Positions 9,204-16,560 of a stretch of 64,000 nucleotides of DNA are shown piece after piece. Position 1 is the first letter of the stretch; every line of letters begins with the position of its first letter. The stretch is taken from contig JACQFN010000008.1 of the NCBI GenBank assembly GCA_016200045.1, forward strand, positions 1 to 64,000, given 5' to 3'. The translations under genes were made by a program, and so were the position numbers. Under the pieces are notes generated by a model that was not told the origin of the DNA, searched no databases, and saw only the letters and a program-made list of their open reading frames with translations. This DNA is from Nitrososphaerota archaeon. GTDB lineage: Archaea > Thermoproteota > Nitrososphaeria > Nitrososphaerales > Gagatemarchaeaceae.

Positions 9204-9445
9204 TCAGATGCCTCTCTCCGGTGTTCCTTCTCGAGCTCTCGGATTGACTTCACCAGAACATCGTGGTATGCCGTTCCGCCGCCGAACATCTCCCTGAGTG
9301 GAGGAACGCGGACAAGGATAAGCCCTGCATCAGTCTCCAAGAATGCCACCTTGTCGCCTTGCTTTATCCCGTACTTTCTGCGAATGACGGCCGGAAGATT
9401 GATCATGCTTTTGCTCGTCACCGTAGAGGCTTCGGTCAAGACCAT
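9200..9445 (-). CDS. vapB: AbrB/SpoVT-type antitoxin (VapB)
   Basis: An 81-residue protein with an N-terminal swapped-hairpin AbrB DNA-binding domain (about 5-48: TVTSKSMINLPAVIRRKYG then QGDKVAFLET) and a charged C-terminal tail that should bind the toxin. It starts at ATG 9445. The TATA-like element TTAAATA at 9466-9472 is flanked by an inverted repeat (9461-9484), which fits autorepression. It overlaps the vapC start by 4 nt. Confidence 0.87.
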   Translation of the reverse strand: MVLTEASTVTSKSMINLPAVIRRKYGIKQGDKVAFLETDAGLILVRVPPLREMFGGGTAYHDVLVKSIRELEKEHRREASE

Positions 9446-9460
9446 ACAGAGTCACAGAAT

Positions 9461-9484
9461 CCATGTATTTAAGCCTCTACATGG
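9461..9484 (-). promoter_or_regulatory. Promoter and palindromic operator of the first vapBC pair
   Basis: CCATGTA (9461-9467) and TACATGG (9478-9484) are exact inverted repeats around the minus-strand box TTAAATA. The box lies about 25 nt before the antitoxin ATG. A repressor bound to both arms would cover the TATA box. Confidence 0.6.
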
Positions 9485-9583
9485 AATCAGCGGGTGGCGG
9501 GATGAGACACTCACCGTCTAGTGAAACATAAGCCGCTGACAAACTTAACAGCCCCCCGAGTCGGGCCCTGAAACCGTCAGTCT

Positions 9584-10198
9584 TTGCCTGCCAGAGCCAG
9601 CTATTATGAATCGAACTGGCTCTCGACCCGCTGGAGGCGAAGCCTTGCGAAGATGATCAGGGAGATGCTGCCTCCGGAGTGGGAAGGGTCGGAGCTCCTC
9701 GACGTCGGGGTCGGAGACGGATATACCGCAAGGCTGGTGAAGCCCCGAGGCAAGGTCACCGGGATAGACTTCGATGAGGAGTCGGTGGGAGACGCGAAGG
9801 AAAGAGGAATCGACGCGCAGTTCGGGTCTGTCTACGAGCTGCCCCTGCCGGACAATGCATTCGACGTAATCATGTGCGTGGAAGTCCTCGAACACCTGGA
9901 AAAGCCGATTGAAGCGCTGAAGGAAATAAGCAGGGTGCTGAGAGTCGGAGGGCATCTCGTGATCACGACCCCGGTCCCCAACCTCCCCTGGAGGCTAATC
10001 TGGTGGGTGTGGACGAAGTTCGGACCCGGGAAGAAGTGGGAAAGCATTCCGCACATCTCCGAGCTCCGCATCGGCGACCGATCGAGCGCCGACGGAGGTG
10101 TGGAGGCGATGCTTACCGACCTCAGCTTCGAGGTGCTGAAAACGAGCAAGTGCAACTACGGAATGGTTGCGGGTCTACTCGCGAGGAAACGCTCGTGA
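9584..10198 (+). CDS. SAM-dependent methyltransferase, intact copy
   Basis: A 204-residue class I methyltransferase. The SAM site is LLDVGVGDG (about 38-46) with the acidic end of strand 2 in VTGIDFDEE; later motifs are DVIMCVEVLEH and RVLRVGGHLVI. The substrate is not clear. The start is TTG 9584, after a CTTAAC box at 9544-9549. Two shrunken copies lie at 11781-11897 and 13327-13453, sharing the SYYES..LSTRW N-terminus. The sequence just after its stop is a relic of the glycosyltransferase that overlaps the third copy. Confidence 0.85.
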   Translation: MPARASYYESNWLSTRWRRSLAKMIREMLPPEWEGSELLDVGVGDGYTARLVKPRGKVTGIDFDEESVGDAKERGIDAQFGSVYELPLPDNAFDVIMCVEVLEHLEKPIEALKEISRVLRVGGHLVITTPVPNLPWRLIWWVWTKFGPGKKWESIPHISELRIGDRSSADGGVEAMLTDLSFEVLKTSKCNYGMVAGLLARKRS

Positions 10199-10292
10199 GA
10201 GCCCAGAGACTTCGCCATCGAGCGTCTTCTGAGACCTGAAGGGAAGAAGCGACCCCACTCTCCACCCGGCCCTCCTCAGAACCCAAGCGGCC
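10199..10292 (-). pseudogene. Relic of the C-terminus of the glycosyltransferase gene
   Basis: The minus strand reads WVLRRAGWRVGSLLPFRSQ and onward, matching the last roughly 40 residues of the intact gene at 13430-14578 (WVLNKAGWRVGSLIPFRSQ). It lies directly after the intact methyltransferase, the mirror image of 13.4 kb, where the methyltransferase is the relic and the glycosyltransferase is intact. It ends abruptly at the junction with another duplicated fragment. Confidence 0.75.
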
Positions 10293-10423
10293 TTACGATT
10301 GCGGTTCCTGAATATGTGCCGCTTGGATTCATGTTGACTAATTGAACGGTTGTGGAAAAGAGAAGTCTTCTTGCGGATGGTCGACGGGTTTGTCTGAATG
10401 TTGCACTTCGGCGAAGGATTGGG
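10293..10423 (-). pseudogene. Inverted fragment of the secreted-protein gene found at 15081
   Basis: These 131 bases match the reverse complement of 15189-15319 with only about five differences and one inserted A. It carries an internal part of the small secreted-protein gene, without start or end, fused to the glycosyltransferase relic on one side and near the secretion-platform relic on the other. The high identity suggests a fairly recent copying event. Confidence 0.8.
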
Positions 10424-10451
10424 ACATCAGGGGAGAATAGATTCGACCCTT

Positions 10452-10929
10452 CCGCTTACACCTTTCGACCGAGTCACCGCTCTCTCTTTCAGAATATTCA
10501 AGGGCCCAGCCCGGGCCGCCGCAAAAGGGAGTCCCAGACTGAAGGTCGACCTTCTGAAGTCGGACATGACTGTCACACCTGAAGGGCTTGTCTCGCTCGC
10601 CTTCTTCCTGACAACGGTTTCGATCGCCCCCACCGCCCTCGTCGTCGGGGTGCTCCTCGCCTTGGGTATCGCTTTGGGTCTTGTGTTCCTAGCGGTGCCG
10701 GTTCTAACTTTCTCTGTCACTATGTATTACCCCCACATCAGTCAATCCTCCCGCGCCAGTCGCCTCGATGACGAACTCCCTTTTGTTGTGGGATTCATGT
10801 CGATACTCGCGGGGGGGAGGGCAGTCTCTCGTGGCGGTCCTGAGGATGATATCGAACATGTCCATCTTCCCCGCTGCCTCGAATGAGGTCAGCCGCATCC
10901 TCCGTCCCTGCGGTCCCTCGGTGGTAGGA
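10452..10929 (+). pseudogene. Truncated, frameshifted ArlJ/TadC-like platform gene
   Basis: The translation LTPFDRVTALSFRIFKGPAR, then LLKSDMTVTPEGLVSLAFF and DDELPFVVGFMSILAGG, is plainly homologous to residues about 17-140 of the platform protein at 1729-3447. After a GGGGGGG run near 10811 the frame breaks. A neighbouring frame continues with SLVAVLRMISNMSIFPAASNE, the next conserved block, then ends at a stop near 10931. The remaining two thirds of the gene are missing. Confidence 0.85.
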
Positions 10930-10985
10930 ATTTGAGACTGTCAGGACCAAATAGAGTAGTCCGTGCCGCCTTGGTTCTGTCGGTG

Positions 10986-10992
10986 TTATATA
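10986..10992 (+). promoter_or_regulatory. TATA box of the second vapBC pair
   Basis: TTATATA centred about 27 nt before ATG 11016. It supports that internal ATG over the longer frame that begins at 10932. Confidence 0.55.
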
Positions 10993-11015
10993 GAACCCAC
11001 CGGTGTACAGGTGGG

Positions 11016-11246
11016 ATGAACGCAGTGGTCGAGGTCGACGAGAAGGGGAGAATCCTCCTCCCTCTGGAGCTCAGGAAGAAGCTGAAGTCAAAACGGTTCA
11101 AAGTGAAGGCTGACGACCACGGGGTCAAGCTGGAGCCCATAGCCGATTTCAGGAGCCTCAGGGGTAAGTACAGGGACTCCATATCATCGGATTGGGAAGA
11201 GTTGGAGGAGAAAGGGGAGCAGCTTGTCTCGTCCGGCAAGAGGTAG
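11016..11246 (+). CDS. vapB: AbrB-type antitoxin (VapB)
   Basis: A 76-residue protein with an N-terminal AbrB-like hairpin (NAVVEVDEKGRILLPLELRK) and a charged helical C-terminus for toxin binding. The frame is open further upstream, but ATG 11016 fits both the domain boundary and the TATA box at 10986. The next gene starts inside it, overlapping by 23 nt, so the two are coupled. Confidence 0.82.
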   Translation: MNAVVEVDEKGRILLPLELRKKLKSKRFKVKADDHGVKLEPIADFRSLRGKYRDSISSDWEELEEKGEQLVSSGKR

Positions 11247-11685
11247 TTCGAGTCCGGGCGTCTTCCTTGCTGACACCGACCTGTTCTTCTTTTATCTGCG
11301 AGGCGGAAGGTACGAATCTCAAGCAGAGAAAGTCCTCAAAGCGGCTGACTCAGGCGTGTTGGACCTCCGGACGTCGTCCGAAGTGTACGATGATGCCATC
11401 ACCGCGATGAGGGCAGACGGTCTGTCGCTGGAGCTGGCAATGAGCTTCGTGGGAGATATGAAGTCTTTCCGCCACACTCCACTCCCAATGAGCGCAGAGA
11501 TCGCCGAGGATGCCCTAAGCCTCTACTATTTGCACGGAGGGAGAAGGAAGCTGAGCTATTTCGATTCATTTCATGTTGCCACGGCAAGGAGGTACGACCT
11601 GCCTCTCTTGACCAGCGACGGGTTCATCCTTGAACAGTCGGGAGCCCTTTCGCTAGAGGTCCAGAGTCTGGCTTCCTGGAAGTGA
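11224..11685 (+). CDS. vapC: PIN-domain ribonuclease toxin (VapC family)
   Basis: A 153-residue PIN protein. The likely metal ligands are Asp17 (FLADTDL), Glu53 (SSEVYDD), Asp114 (SYFDSFH) and Asp132 (LTSDGFI). It starts at TTG 11224, inside the 3' end of its antitoxin gene. It should be an RNase neutralised by the AbrB-type partner. The pair sits between the platform relic upstream and a methyltransferase relic downstream. Confidence 0.85.
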   Translation: MSRPARGSSSPGVFLADTDLFFFYLRGGRYESQAEKVLKAADSGVLDLRTSSEVYDDAITAMRADGLSLELAMSFVGDMKSFRHTPLPMSAEIAEDALSLYYLHGGRRKLSYFDSFHVATARRYDLPLLTSDGFILEQSGALSLEVQSLASWK

Positions 11686-11780
11686 GATCCCACGGCAACC
11701 GGAACACGAAACATCAAGAGGTTCATGAAAGACGGTTCGCAACTTCAACAGCGCCCGGAATTTGGCGTTGAAGTGAAACC

Positions 11781-11897
11781 ATGAAGCGAGGGCGGCGAAG
11801 CTATTACGAGTCCGATCGGCTCTCGACGCGCTGGAGGCGCAGCCTGGCGAAGATGATGAGGGGATGCTCCACCCCGGGGTGGGAGAGGCTGGGTTAG
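11781..11897 (+). pseudogene. 5' remnant of the methyltransferase gene (second copy)
   Basis: Encodes 38 codons starting MKRGRRSYYESDRLSTRWRR, colinear with the N-terminus of the intact methyltransferase at 9584, then terminates at TAG where the original continues into its SAM-binding domain. The preceding 5' flank (about 11745-11780) also resembles the flank of the other copies, so the duplicated unit included the promoter region. Confidence 0.8.
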
Positions 11898-11912
11898 TTG
11901 ACTCTACCTAGA

Positions 11913-11928
11913 TTATACTTAAATATAA
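11913..11928 (+). promoter_or_regulatory. Strong TATA element of the AbiE-like pair
   Basis: TTATACTTAAATATAA lies about 20-35 nt before GTG 11948, so the AbiEii-like gene appears to start on a leaderless message. Confidence 0.55.
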
Positions 11929-11947
11929 TTCTGGTTCATCCGCTAGT

Positions 11948-12604
11948 GTGCCCACGATTCCGTTGGCTCTGAGGCTCAGGCGAGCCGTACACAGAGACAT
12001 CGCTGCCGCCCAGGATTTGATGGTTATTGACCTCTACAGTGCCCTTCCCGCTTCCGTGATGCATGGCGGGACGGCCATATGGAGGTGCTACGGCGGAAAC
12101 AGGTTCTCAGAGGATATCGACGTCTACCTCCCGCCCTCGCTCAGAGGGAGCTTCGGGAAGTTCCTGGAACGCCTTAAGGAGAAGGGGTTCGCTCAGACGA
12201 AGGTAAAACAGACGAAGAATGCCATCTTCGCCAACTTCGAGCTCAGAAGGACCGCAGTCAGGTTCGAGGCATCGCTCAGGCCCAAGAAGTCGGTGGTAAA
12301 GGAGTATGAAGCTGTGGACGGCAACTTCCTGACGGTCAGGACCATTCCCCCCGATGAGCTGTTATCCGAGAAAGCCATGGCCTACACGAGCAGGAGGTTG
12401 GTCAAGGACCTCTACGATGTTTTCTTCCTCGTCCATCGCGTCGAGGCCGCAGGGACGCCAAGACAGAACGTGGTTCGAATGCTCAAGGAATTCCACGAGC
12501 CGGTCGACGGGGGCGGTCTGGAAGCCATCGTCATCAGTGGAGTTGCCCCAAACGTGGAAGAGATGCTCGAAGGGATCTCAGAATGGGCAGGTCGCGGCAC
12601 CTAG
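11948..12604 (+). CDS. AbiEii/AbiGii-like nucleotidyltransferase toxin
   Basis: A 218-residue protein of the AbiEii/AbiGii (DUF1814) nucleotidyltransferase fold. The signature is visible: GGTAIWRCYGG at residues 40-50, then RFSEDIDVYL with Asp56 and Asp58 as predicted metal ligands. Later conserved blocks include the helical EKAMAYTSRRLVKDLYDVFF segment. Characterised relatives (AbiEii/MenT-like) transfer nucleotides and block growth unless neutralised. The next gene, overlapping by 22 nt, is the AbiEi-like partner. The order here is toxin first, the reverse of the common abiEi-abiEii arrangement. Confidence 0.85.
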   Translation: MPTIPLALRLRRAVHRDIAAAQDLMVIDLYSALPASVMHGGTAIWRCYGGNRFSEDIDVYLPPSLRGSFGKFLERLKEKGFAQTKVKQTKNAIFANFELRRTAVRFEASLRPKKSVVKEYEAVDGNFLTVRTIPPDELLSEKAMAYTSRRLVKDLYDVFFLVHRVEAAGTPRQNVVRMLKEFHEPVDGGGLEAIVISGVAPNVEEMLEGISEWAGRGT

Positions 12605-13164
12605 GGAATGTAAGGGCCCTAATCGGGAAGACCCCGGCGTTCAGGGCGAGAGACGCGGAGCTGATCGTTGGGGACAGGGCTTACGCCATGCTGCTCCTTC
12701 ACCATCTCGCGAAGAAAGGGGAGGTGCACCGAATCACCAGGGGATGGTACAGCAAGTTGGACGACCCGGTCGTCTCGGTCTTCGCCTTCCGGCCGGCCTA
12801 CCTCGGGCTACAGGAGGCACTGAGCCTTCACGGCCTGTGGGAACAGGAGACCAACGTGGTCCTTGTCACCACTCTGAAGGTGCGGACCGGTCCAAGGACG
12901 ATGATGGGAAGCAGGGTGGTGGTCCACAGGATCGACGGGAGTCGGTTCTTCGGCTTGGAGTACCTGAGGTACGATGGTTTCTTCGTCCCCGTTTCGGACG
13001 TCGAAAAGACGCTGATTGACCTGGTGTATTTCCGCGCCTCGCCGGGTCAAGAGGCAATCGAGGCCCTGAAGAAGAGGGTCGACAGGAGGAAGCTCAATAC
13101 ATACTTGCGCGAGTACACTGAAGGGTTCGGGAAGCAGGTTCTCCGTACCGCAGGTCTCGCATGA
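12583..13164 (+). CDS. AbiEi-like antitoxin/regulator
   Basis: A 193-residue protein with an N-terminal winged-helix-like region (AYAMLLLHHLAKKGEVHRITRGWYSKL, about 33-60) and an AbiEi-type C-terminal domain containing YLRYDGFFVPVSDVEKTLIDLVYF. In known AbiE systems the antitoxin represses its own operon and blocks the nucleotidyltransferase. The start at ATG 12583 lies inside the toxin gene, so the two are translationally coupled. Pairing with the toxin makes the call firm; a general transcription regulator is less likely. Confidence 0.8.
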   Translation: MGRSRHLGNVRALIGKTPAFRARDAELIVGDRAYAMLLLHHLAKKGEVHRITRGWYSKLDDPVVSVFAFRPAYLGLQEALSLHGLWEQETNVVLVTTLKVRTGPRTMMGSRVVVHRIDGSRFFGLEYLRYDGFFVPVSDVEKTLIDLVYFRASPGQEAIEALKKRVDRRKLNTYLREYTEGFGKQVLRTAGLA

Positions 13165-13326
13165 CTCTCCTCCAGTTAGCGCCAGTCATGACCACTCAAC
13201 TGCCTCCAGAAGGCCTGAGACACCAGCGATCCTCGCTCGACGCGTGAAATACGCCCCTGTGAACGGTGCATCTCGTTCGGCTTACAAGCCTAACAGCGCG
13301 CAGGATTTGGCTCTAAGGGCGAAGCG

Positions 13327-13453
13327 ATGAAGCCCGGGAGGCGGAGCTATTACGAGTCCAATTGGCTCTCGACGCGCTGGATTTGAGACGCTGGTGACGA
13401 GGAAGTGCAACTACGGAACGGTCACCGGCCTACTCGCCAGAAAACGTGCTTGA
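13327..13453 (+). pseudogene. Internally deleted methyltransferase (third copy)
   Basis: Starts MKPGRRSYYESNWLSTRW, then jumps directly to FETLVTRKCNYGTVTGLLARKRA, the last roughly 23 residues of the intact enzyme at 9584. About 500 bp of the catalytic domain are gone, and the join creates a stop in the starting frame. Its 3' end overlaps the 3' end of the glycosyltransferase gene on the opposite strand. Confidence 0.88.
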
Positions 13454-14578
13454 GAGCCCGGGGACCTCTACACCACCATCGAGTGTCTTCTGAGACCTGA
13501 AAGGAATGAGCGACCCGACCCTCCACCCGGCCTTGTTCAGAACCCAGACCGCCAACCACAGCAGCATGACCGCCCTGAGCAGGGCCATCGTCTGCGGGAT
13601 CGTCCATGCCAAGGTAGGGTCAGGATAGATGAACCAGGTCAATATGATCAGGGCGTTGAAAGTGTCCCAGAGATACAATGACGGGTGTTCGACGGACAGG
13701 ACGGCGACGAGGGGAATCAGAACCAGGTTGAACTGAGGGGTGTAGATGTACGTCCCGAGAAGATAGGCCGAGAGTGCCAGGAAGCTCTTCGTAACAGGGT
13801 CCATCCTCAGGGTGTACACTCGAAGGAGAAGGACCCCCATCAGGCCGAAGCCGAAGAGTTTCGCGACGGGCCAGGTGGAGGGGTCCTGGAAGATCCAGAC
13901 GAACCAGGCGTCTTCCAGCCCCCAGTTGCTGATGTAGGCGTAGGTCCCCAGCCAGTTCGAGTAGTTGGCCAGCACGAGGGGCAGGTTCAGAACCCCCAGA
14001 AGCCCTCCAAAGACCGCGGCGAACTTCGCCGAGTTCCTCCAGTCGCGAATCTCCAGAAGATAGACCGGGAGGAGCACCCCGCTTGCAAGCTTTGTAGAAA
14101 CGGCGAGCCCGAGAGCTATTGCGGAGGAAGACCTTCTTCCAGACAACAGCGCGTACAGGCTGATCATGACGAACATCGCGTGGAAGAGGTCGAAGTTGTA
14201 AATCCCATAGACGATGACGCTAGGCATGATGAAGTACCAAGACCTCAGCTGCGTTCCACGGAGCTTCGCAGTCCTCCAGCAGGTCGCGGCGAGGACCACA
14301 CCAGCCGCCAGGCTCATTGCCGAGAACACCTCGTAGTAGCCTGTCTGACTCCCGCCTACGATTCGCGCGAAGTAAAGGAGGAAGCCCGAGACCGGAGGAT
14401 ACTCGAAGACTTCGCTCACGTAAGGCAGGCCCCCTGAACCGACCCACCCCCTGTACCAGAAGGAGCCGATGTCGCTGTAGATGTTTGGGACCGATATCGG
14501 GTTGTGAACCACGAAGCTCAGGAGAAGACCAGAAACAATCGCCCCCAGCGACGCGAAAAGAGATTCCTTCCCGCTCAA
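13430..14578 (-). CDS. Polytopic GT-C-type glycosyltransferase (GT87/DUF2029-like)
   Basis: A 382-residue integral membrane protein with about 9-10 hydrophobic helices across its length. Features expected of lipid-phosphate-sugar dependent glycosyltransferases are present: an early loop with NIYSDIGSFWYRGW and an FEYPPVSGFLLYFARI segment. It probably transfers mannose or a similar sugar on the outer membrane face. A minus-strand CTTTAAGC box at 14603-14610 precedes ATG 14578 by about 28 nt. Its last 24 nt overlap the methyltransferase relic. A relic of its own C-terminus lies at 10199-10292. Confidence 0.72.
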   Translation of the reverse strand: MSGKESLFASLGAIVSGLLLSFVVHNPISVPNIYSDIGSFWYRGWVGSGGLPYVSEVFEYPPVSGFLLYFARIVGGSQTGYYEVFSAMSLAAGVVLAATCWRTAKLRGTQLRSWYFIMPSVIVYGIYNFDLFHAMFVMISLYALLSGRRSSSAIALGLAVSTKLASGVLLPVYLLEIRDWRNSAKFAAVFGGLLGVLNLPLVLANYSNWLGTYAYISNWGLEDAWFVWIFQDPSTWPVAKLFGFGLMGVLLLRVYTLRMDPVTKSFLALSAYLLGTYIYTPQFNLVLIPLVAVLSVEHPSLYLWDTFNALIILTWFIYPDPTLAWTIPQTMALLRAVMLLWLAVWVLNKAGWRVGSLIPFRSQKTLDGGVEVPGLSSTFSGE

Positions 14579-14602
14579 GCGGGTCGGCGCGTCAGGGTGA
14601 CT

Positions 14603-14610
14603 GCTTAAAG
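14603..14610 (-). promoter_or_regulatory. TATA box for the glycosyltransferase
   Basis: CTTTAAGC on the minus strand, about 28 nt before ATG 14578. Confidence 0.5.
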
Positions 14611-14675
14611 CTCTTGGATTTCCGAAAGAGAATGACTCGTAGAGGTTATAAGTATCAGACGGAGCTCAGACACCC

Positions 14676-14987
14676 GTGGTATCGGTACCGTTCCCTCCCG
14701 ACCTTTCCGTCCCCTTTCTGCTCGCAATCCTCCTCCCTCTCATCGTCGGGTTCATCGTGGGTGTCATCATCAAGAAGGCCCTGAAGATAGGGATCATCAT
14801 CGCGGTCATACTCCTGATCGTGATTGTGCTGGGGCTCGCTTCCCCAAGCCAGATCCTTGCGCCCATCCTTTCCTTCTGGAGGTCGGGAAGCGCGCTCACC
14901 AGTTTCGCGGAGAGGATAGCAGGTTACCTGCCCTATTCGTCCATCGCGTTCGTCATCGGCGCGATAATCGGCTTCCTGAAGGGTTAG
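14676..14987 (+). CDS. Small FUN14-like membrane protein
   Basis: A 103-residue protein with hydrophobic segments at about 12-33, 36-54 and 84-101. The order (a Gly-rich helix, KKALK, a second long helix, an amphipathic stretch, then a third helix ending GFLKG) resembles archaeal FUN14-family proteins. It starts at GTG 14676, about 26 nt after a TTATAAGTA box at 14646-14654. It is divergent from the glycosyltransferase. Function unknown. Confidence 0.6.
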   Translation: MVSVPFPPDLSVPFLLAILLPLIVGFIVGVIIKKALKIGIIIAVILLIVIVLGLASPSQILAPILSFWRSGSALTSFAERIAGYLPYSSIAFVIGAIIGFLKG

Positions 14988-15080
14988 GAAGACAGAGGAC
15001 CGCCGCGACCGAAGATGGACGCGGGCTAAGGACCCGTGCTTCCTCTTTCTAAAATATCAGGAGTCATTTCTGCACCAGCT

Positions 15081-15518
15081 ATGTCAAAGGTGACGGAAAA
15101 AGACGCGTTCGCGCTGACGGTTGCGTTGACCATGATGATGGCCATTGCGATCGTCCCGGTCCTTGCATCGCCAAAGGTCAACCCTACGCCCAATCCTTCG
15201 CCGAAGTGCAACATTCAGACAAACCCGTCGACCATCCACAAGAAGACTTCTCTTTCCATAACCGTTCAACTAGTCAACATGAATCCAAGCAGCACATATT
15301 CAGGAACCGCAATCGTAACGCTGCCGGACTCTTCCTCGGGGGGGAGCGCGTTGTACATCGTCCTGACTGACTCCGTGGGCGCCGGAAAGGCGACCCAGGT
15401 TTATCCATTCGGCTACTCCGGAGGTAGCACATCCATGACGGGGACATACACAGTCTCGATCACCCTGGTGAGCGGGTACACTTCCGTCAGCTGCACGGCG
15501 CTGTTCACGATAGGCTGA
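15081..15518 (+). CDS. Small secreted protein, unknown function (source of a duplicated relic)
   Basis: A 145-residue product with a signal peptide (about 10-30, ending VPVLAS) and a Pro/Asn/Ser/Thr-rich mature region that looks like a beta-sandwich. It has two cysteines, SPKCNIQ near the start and VSCTALF near the end. The frame is open upstream to GTG 15036, but a TAAAATATC box at 15051-15059 favours leaderless ATG 15081. An internal 131-bp part of this gene is present in inverted orientation at 10293-10423. Confidence 0.62.
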   Translation: MSKVTEKDAFALTVALTMMMAIAIVPVLASPKVNPTPNPSPKCNIQTNPSTIHKKTSLSITVQLVNMNPSSTYSGTAIVTLPDSSSGGSALYIVLTDSVGAGKATQVYPFGYSGGSTSMTGTYTVSITLVSGYTSVSCTALFTIG

Positions 15519-15627
15519 GGCCAGCCGAGACGCTGGCCCGCCTTCCTATTTTTGGGGGAAATCGCAGCTGATTCGCAGCTTCTTGGCAATTCCGAGCAGC
15601 TTTAATACTCGTCGGACATAAGTCCTT

Positions 15628-15867
15628 ATGGTACATATGACCGAGACAATAAAGGCAGAGGTTGACGAAGCGCTGGCGAAGCGTTTCCGCAAGAAGGCCA
15701 TGGAGAGGTTCGGGTACAAGAAGGGCGCCGTCAAGAGCGCGCTGGAGGATGCGTTGAGAAGGTACGTTTCCGCAGGGGAGATCGACTGGAAACCCCTTCG
15801 AGGAACCCTCGCTTCGGATCTTGACTCCGTCACCTTGCAGCACTCGACGTGGAAAGGAGTCGATTGA
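15628..15867 (+). CDS. vapB: VapB-type antitoxin
   Basis: A 79-residue basic-helical protein (EVDEALAKRFRKKAMERFGYKKGAVKSALEDALRRYV) resembling a ribbon-helix-helix-type archaeal antitoxin, followed by a tail that would bind the toxin. ATG 15628 follows a TTTAATAC box (15601-15608) by about 24 nt; ATG 15637 is an alternative. The toxin gene overlaps its end by 19 nt. Confidence 0.78.
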   Translation: MVHMTETIKAEVDEALAKRFRKKAMERFGYKKGAVKSALEDALRRYVSAGEIDWKPLRGTLASDLDSVTLQHSTWKGVD

Positions 15868-16268
15868 TCCTCGTCGACACGAACATATTCTTGGAGCACC
15901 TCCTCGGTCGCGAGAACGCCGATGAATGCCAGTCACTGCTCGAACTCCTCTCGAAGGGCGACATGCAGGCGGTCGTCACCAGGTTCTCGCTTCACAGGAT
16001 TGAAGCGGTCTACTCGGATCCATTGCTTGCTGACTTCCTGAGAAATATCGATCGGTCGCTAGGCATCCAAGTCTACGACACGACCACTGCCGAGGAGGCA
16101 GAGGTGGCGAGCAGAAGCAGAAAGAACGGGCTGGACTTCGACGACTCCCTCCAGTACTATGTCTTACAGAGAACCGGGGCGACCTCCATAGTGAGCTTCG
16201 ACAGGCACTTCGACGACCTGGACATCCCTCGGATGGAGCCGGACGAGGCGATGGCGAACAAGGGATAG
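15849..16268 (+). CDS. vapC: PIN-domain ribonuclease toxin (VapC family)
   Basis: A 139-residue PIN protein. The expected acidic residues are Asp10 (ILVDTNIF), Glu52 (HRIEAVY), Asp98/Asp99 (LDFDDSLQY) and Asp118 (SFDRHFD). GTG 15849 is used here; TTG 15864, overlapping the antitoxin stop (TTGA), would remove five residues and is equally plausible. Third vapBC module of the island. Confidence 0.83.
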   Translation: MERSRLILVDTNIFLEHLLGRENADECQSLLELLSKGDMQAVVTRFSLHRIEAVYSDPLLADFLRNIDRSLGIQVYDTTTAEEAEVASRSRKNGLDFDDSLQYYVLQRTGATSIVSFDRHFDDLDIPRMEPDEAMANKG

Positions 16269-16361
16269 AAAGTGGCTGGCGGCCCATGCTGACTATGACG
16301 AGGCGGCTCTGTGGCTGCAGTCGTGAAAGGTACTTGGTGGCTTAAGTAAGCGCTCGCTCCC

Positions 16362-16484
16362 ATGCATGTCATGCTGAGAAAGACGAAGCTGATCCTAATA
16401 GGCCTGGCCGGACTCGCGGGCGTCGTCTCCGTTTTTGCCGTCCTGCTCTGGCTCGCGATGGTGGCAGCGGCCCTGGCAGAGTGA
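16362..16484 (+). CDS. 40-residue single-helix membrane microprotein
   Basis: The ORF MHVMLRKTKL is followed by one long hydrophobic helix (about residues 9-37) and a TGA. The promoter evidence is good: CTTAAGTA at 16341-16348 precedes ATG 16362 by about 20 nt, the leaderless geometry of neighbouring genes. The composition, a basic start then a Leu/Ala/Val helix, is that of a membrane microprotein. No family recognised. Confidence 0.55.
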   Translation: MHVMLRKTKLILIGLAGLAGVVSVFAVLLWLAMVAAALAE

Positions 16485-16560
16485 CCGTCAGGATTTGTTC
16501 TGCGAACCTAACCCCTCCAACGACCTGACCGCCGGCGCCGAGGCATCTGTGGACAGGAGT

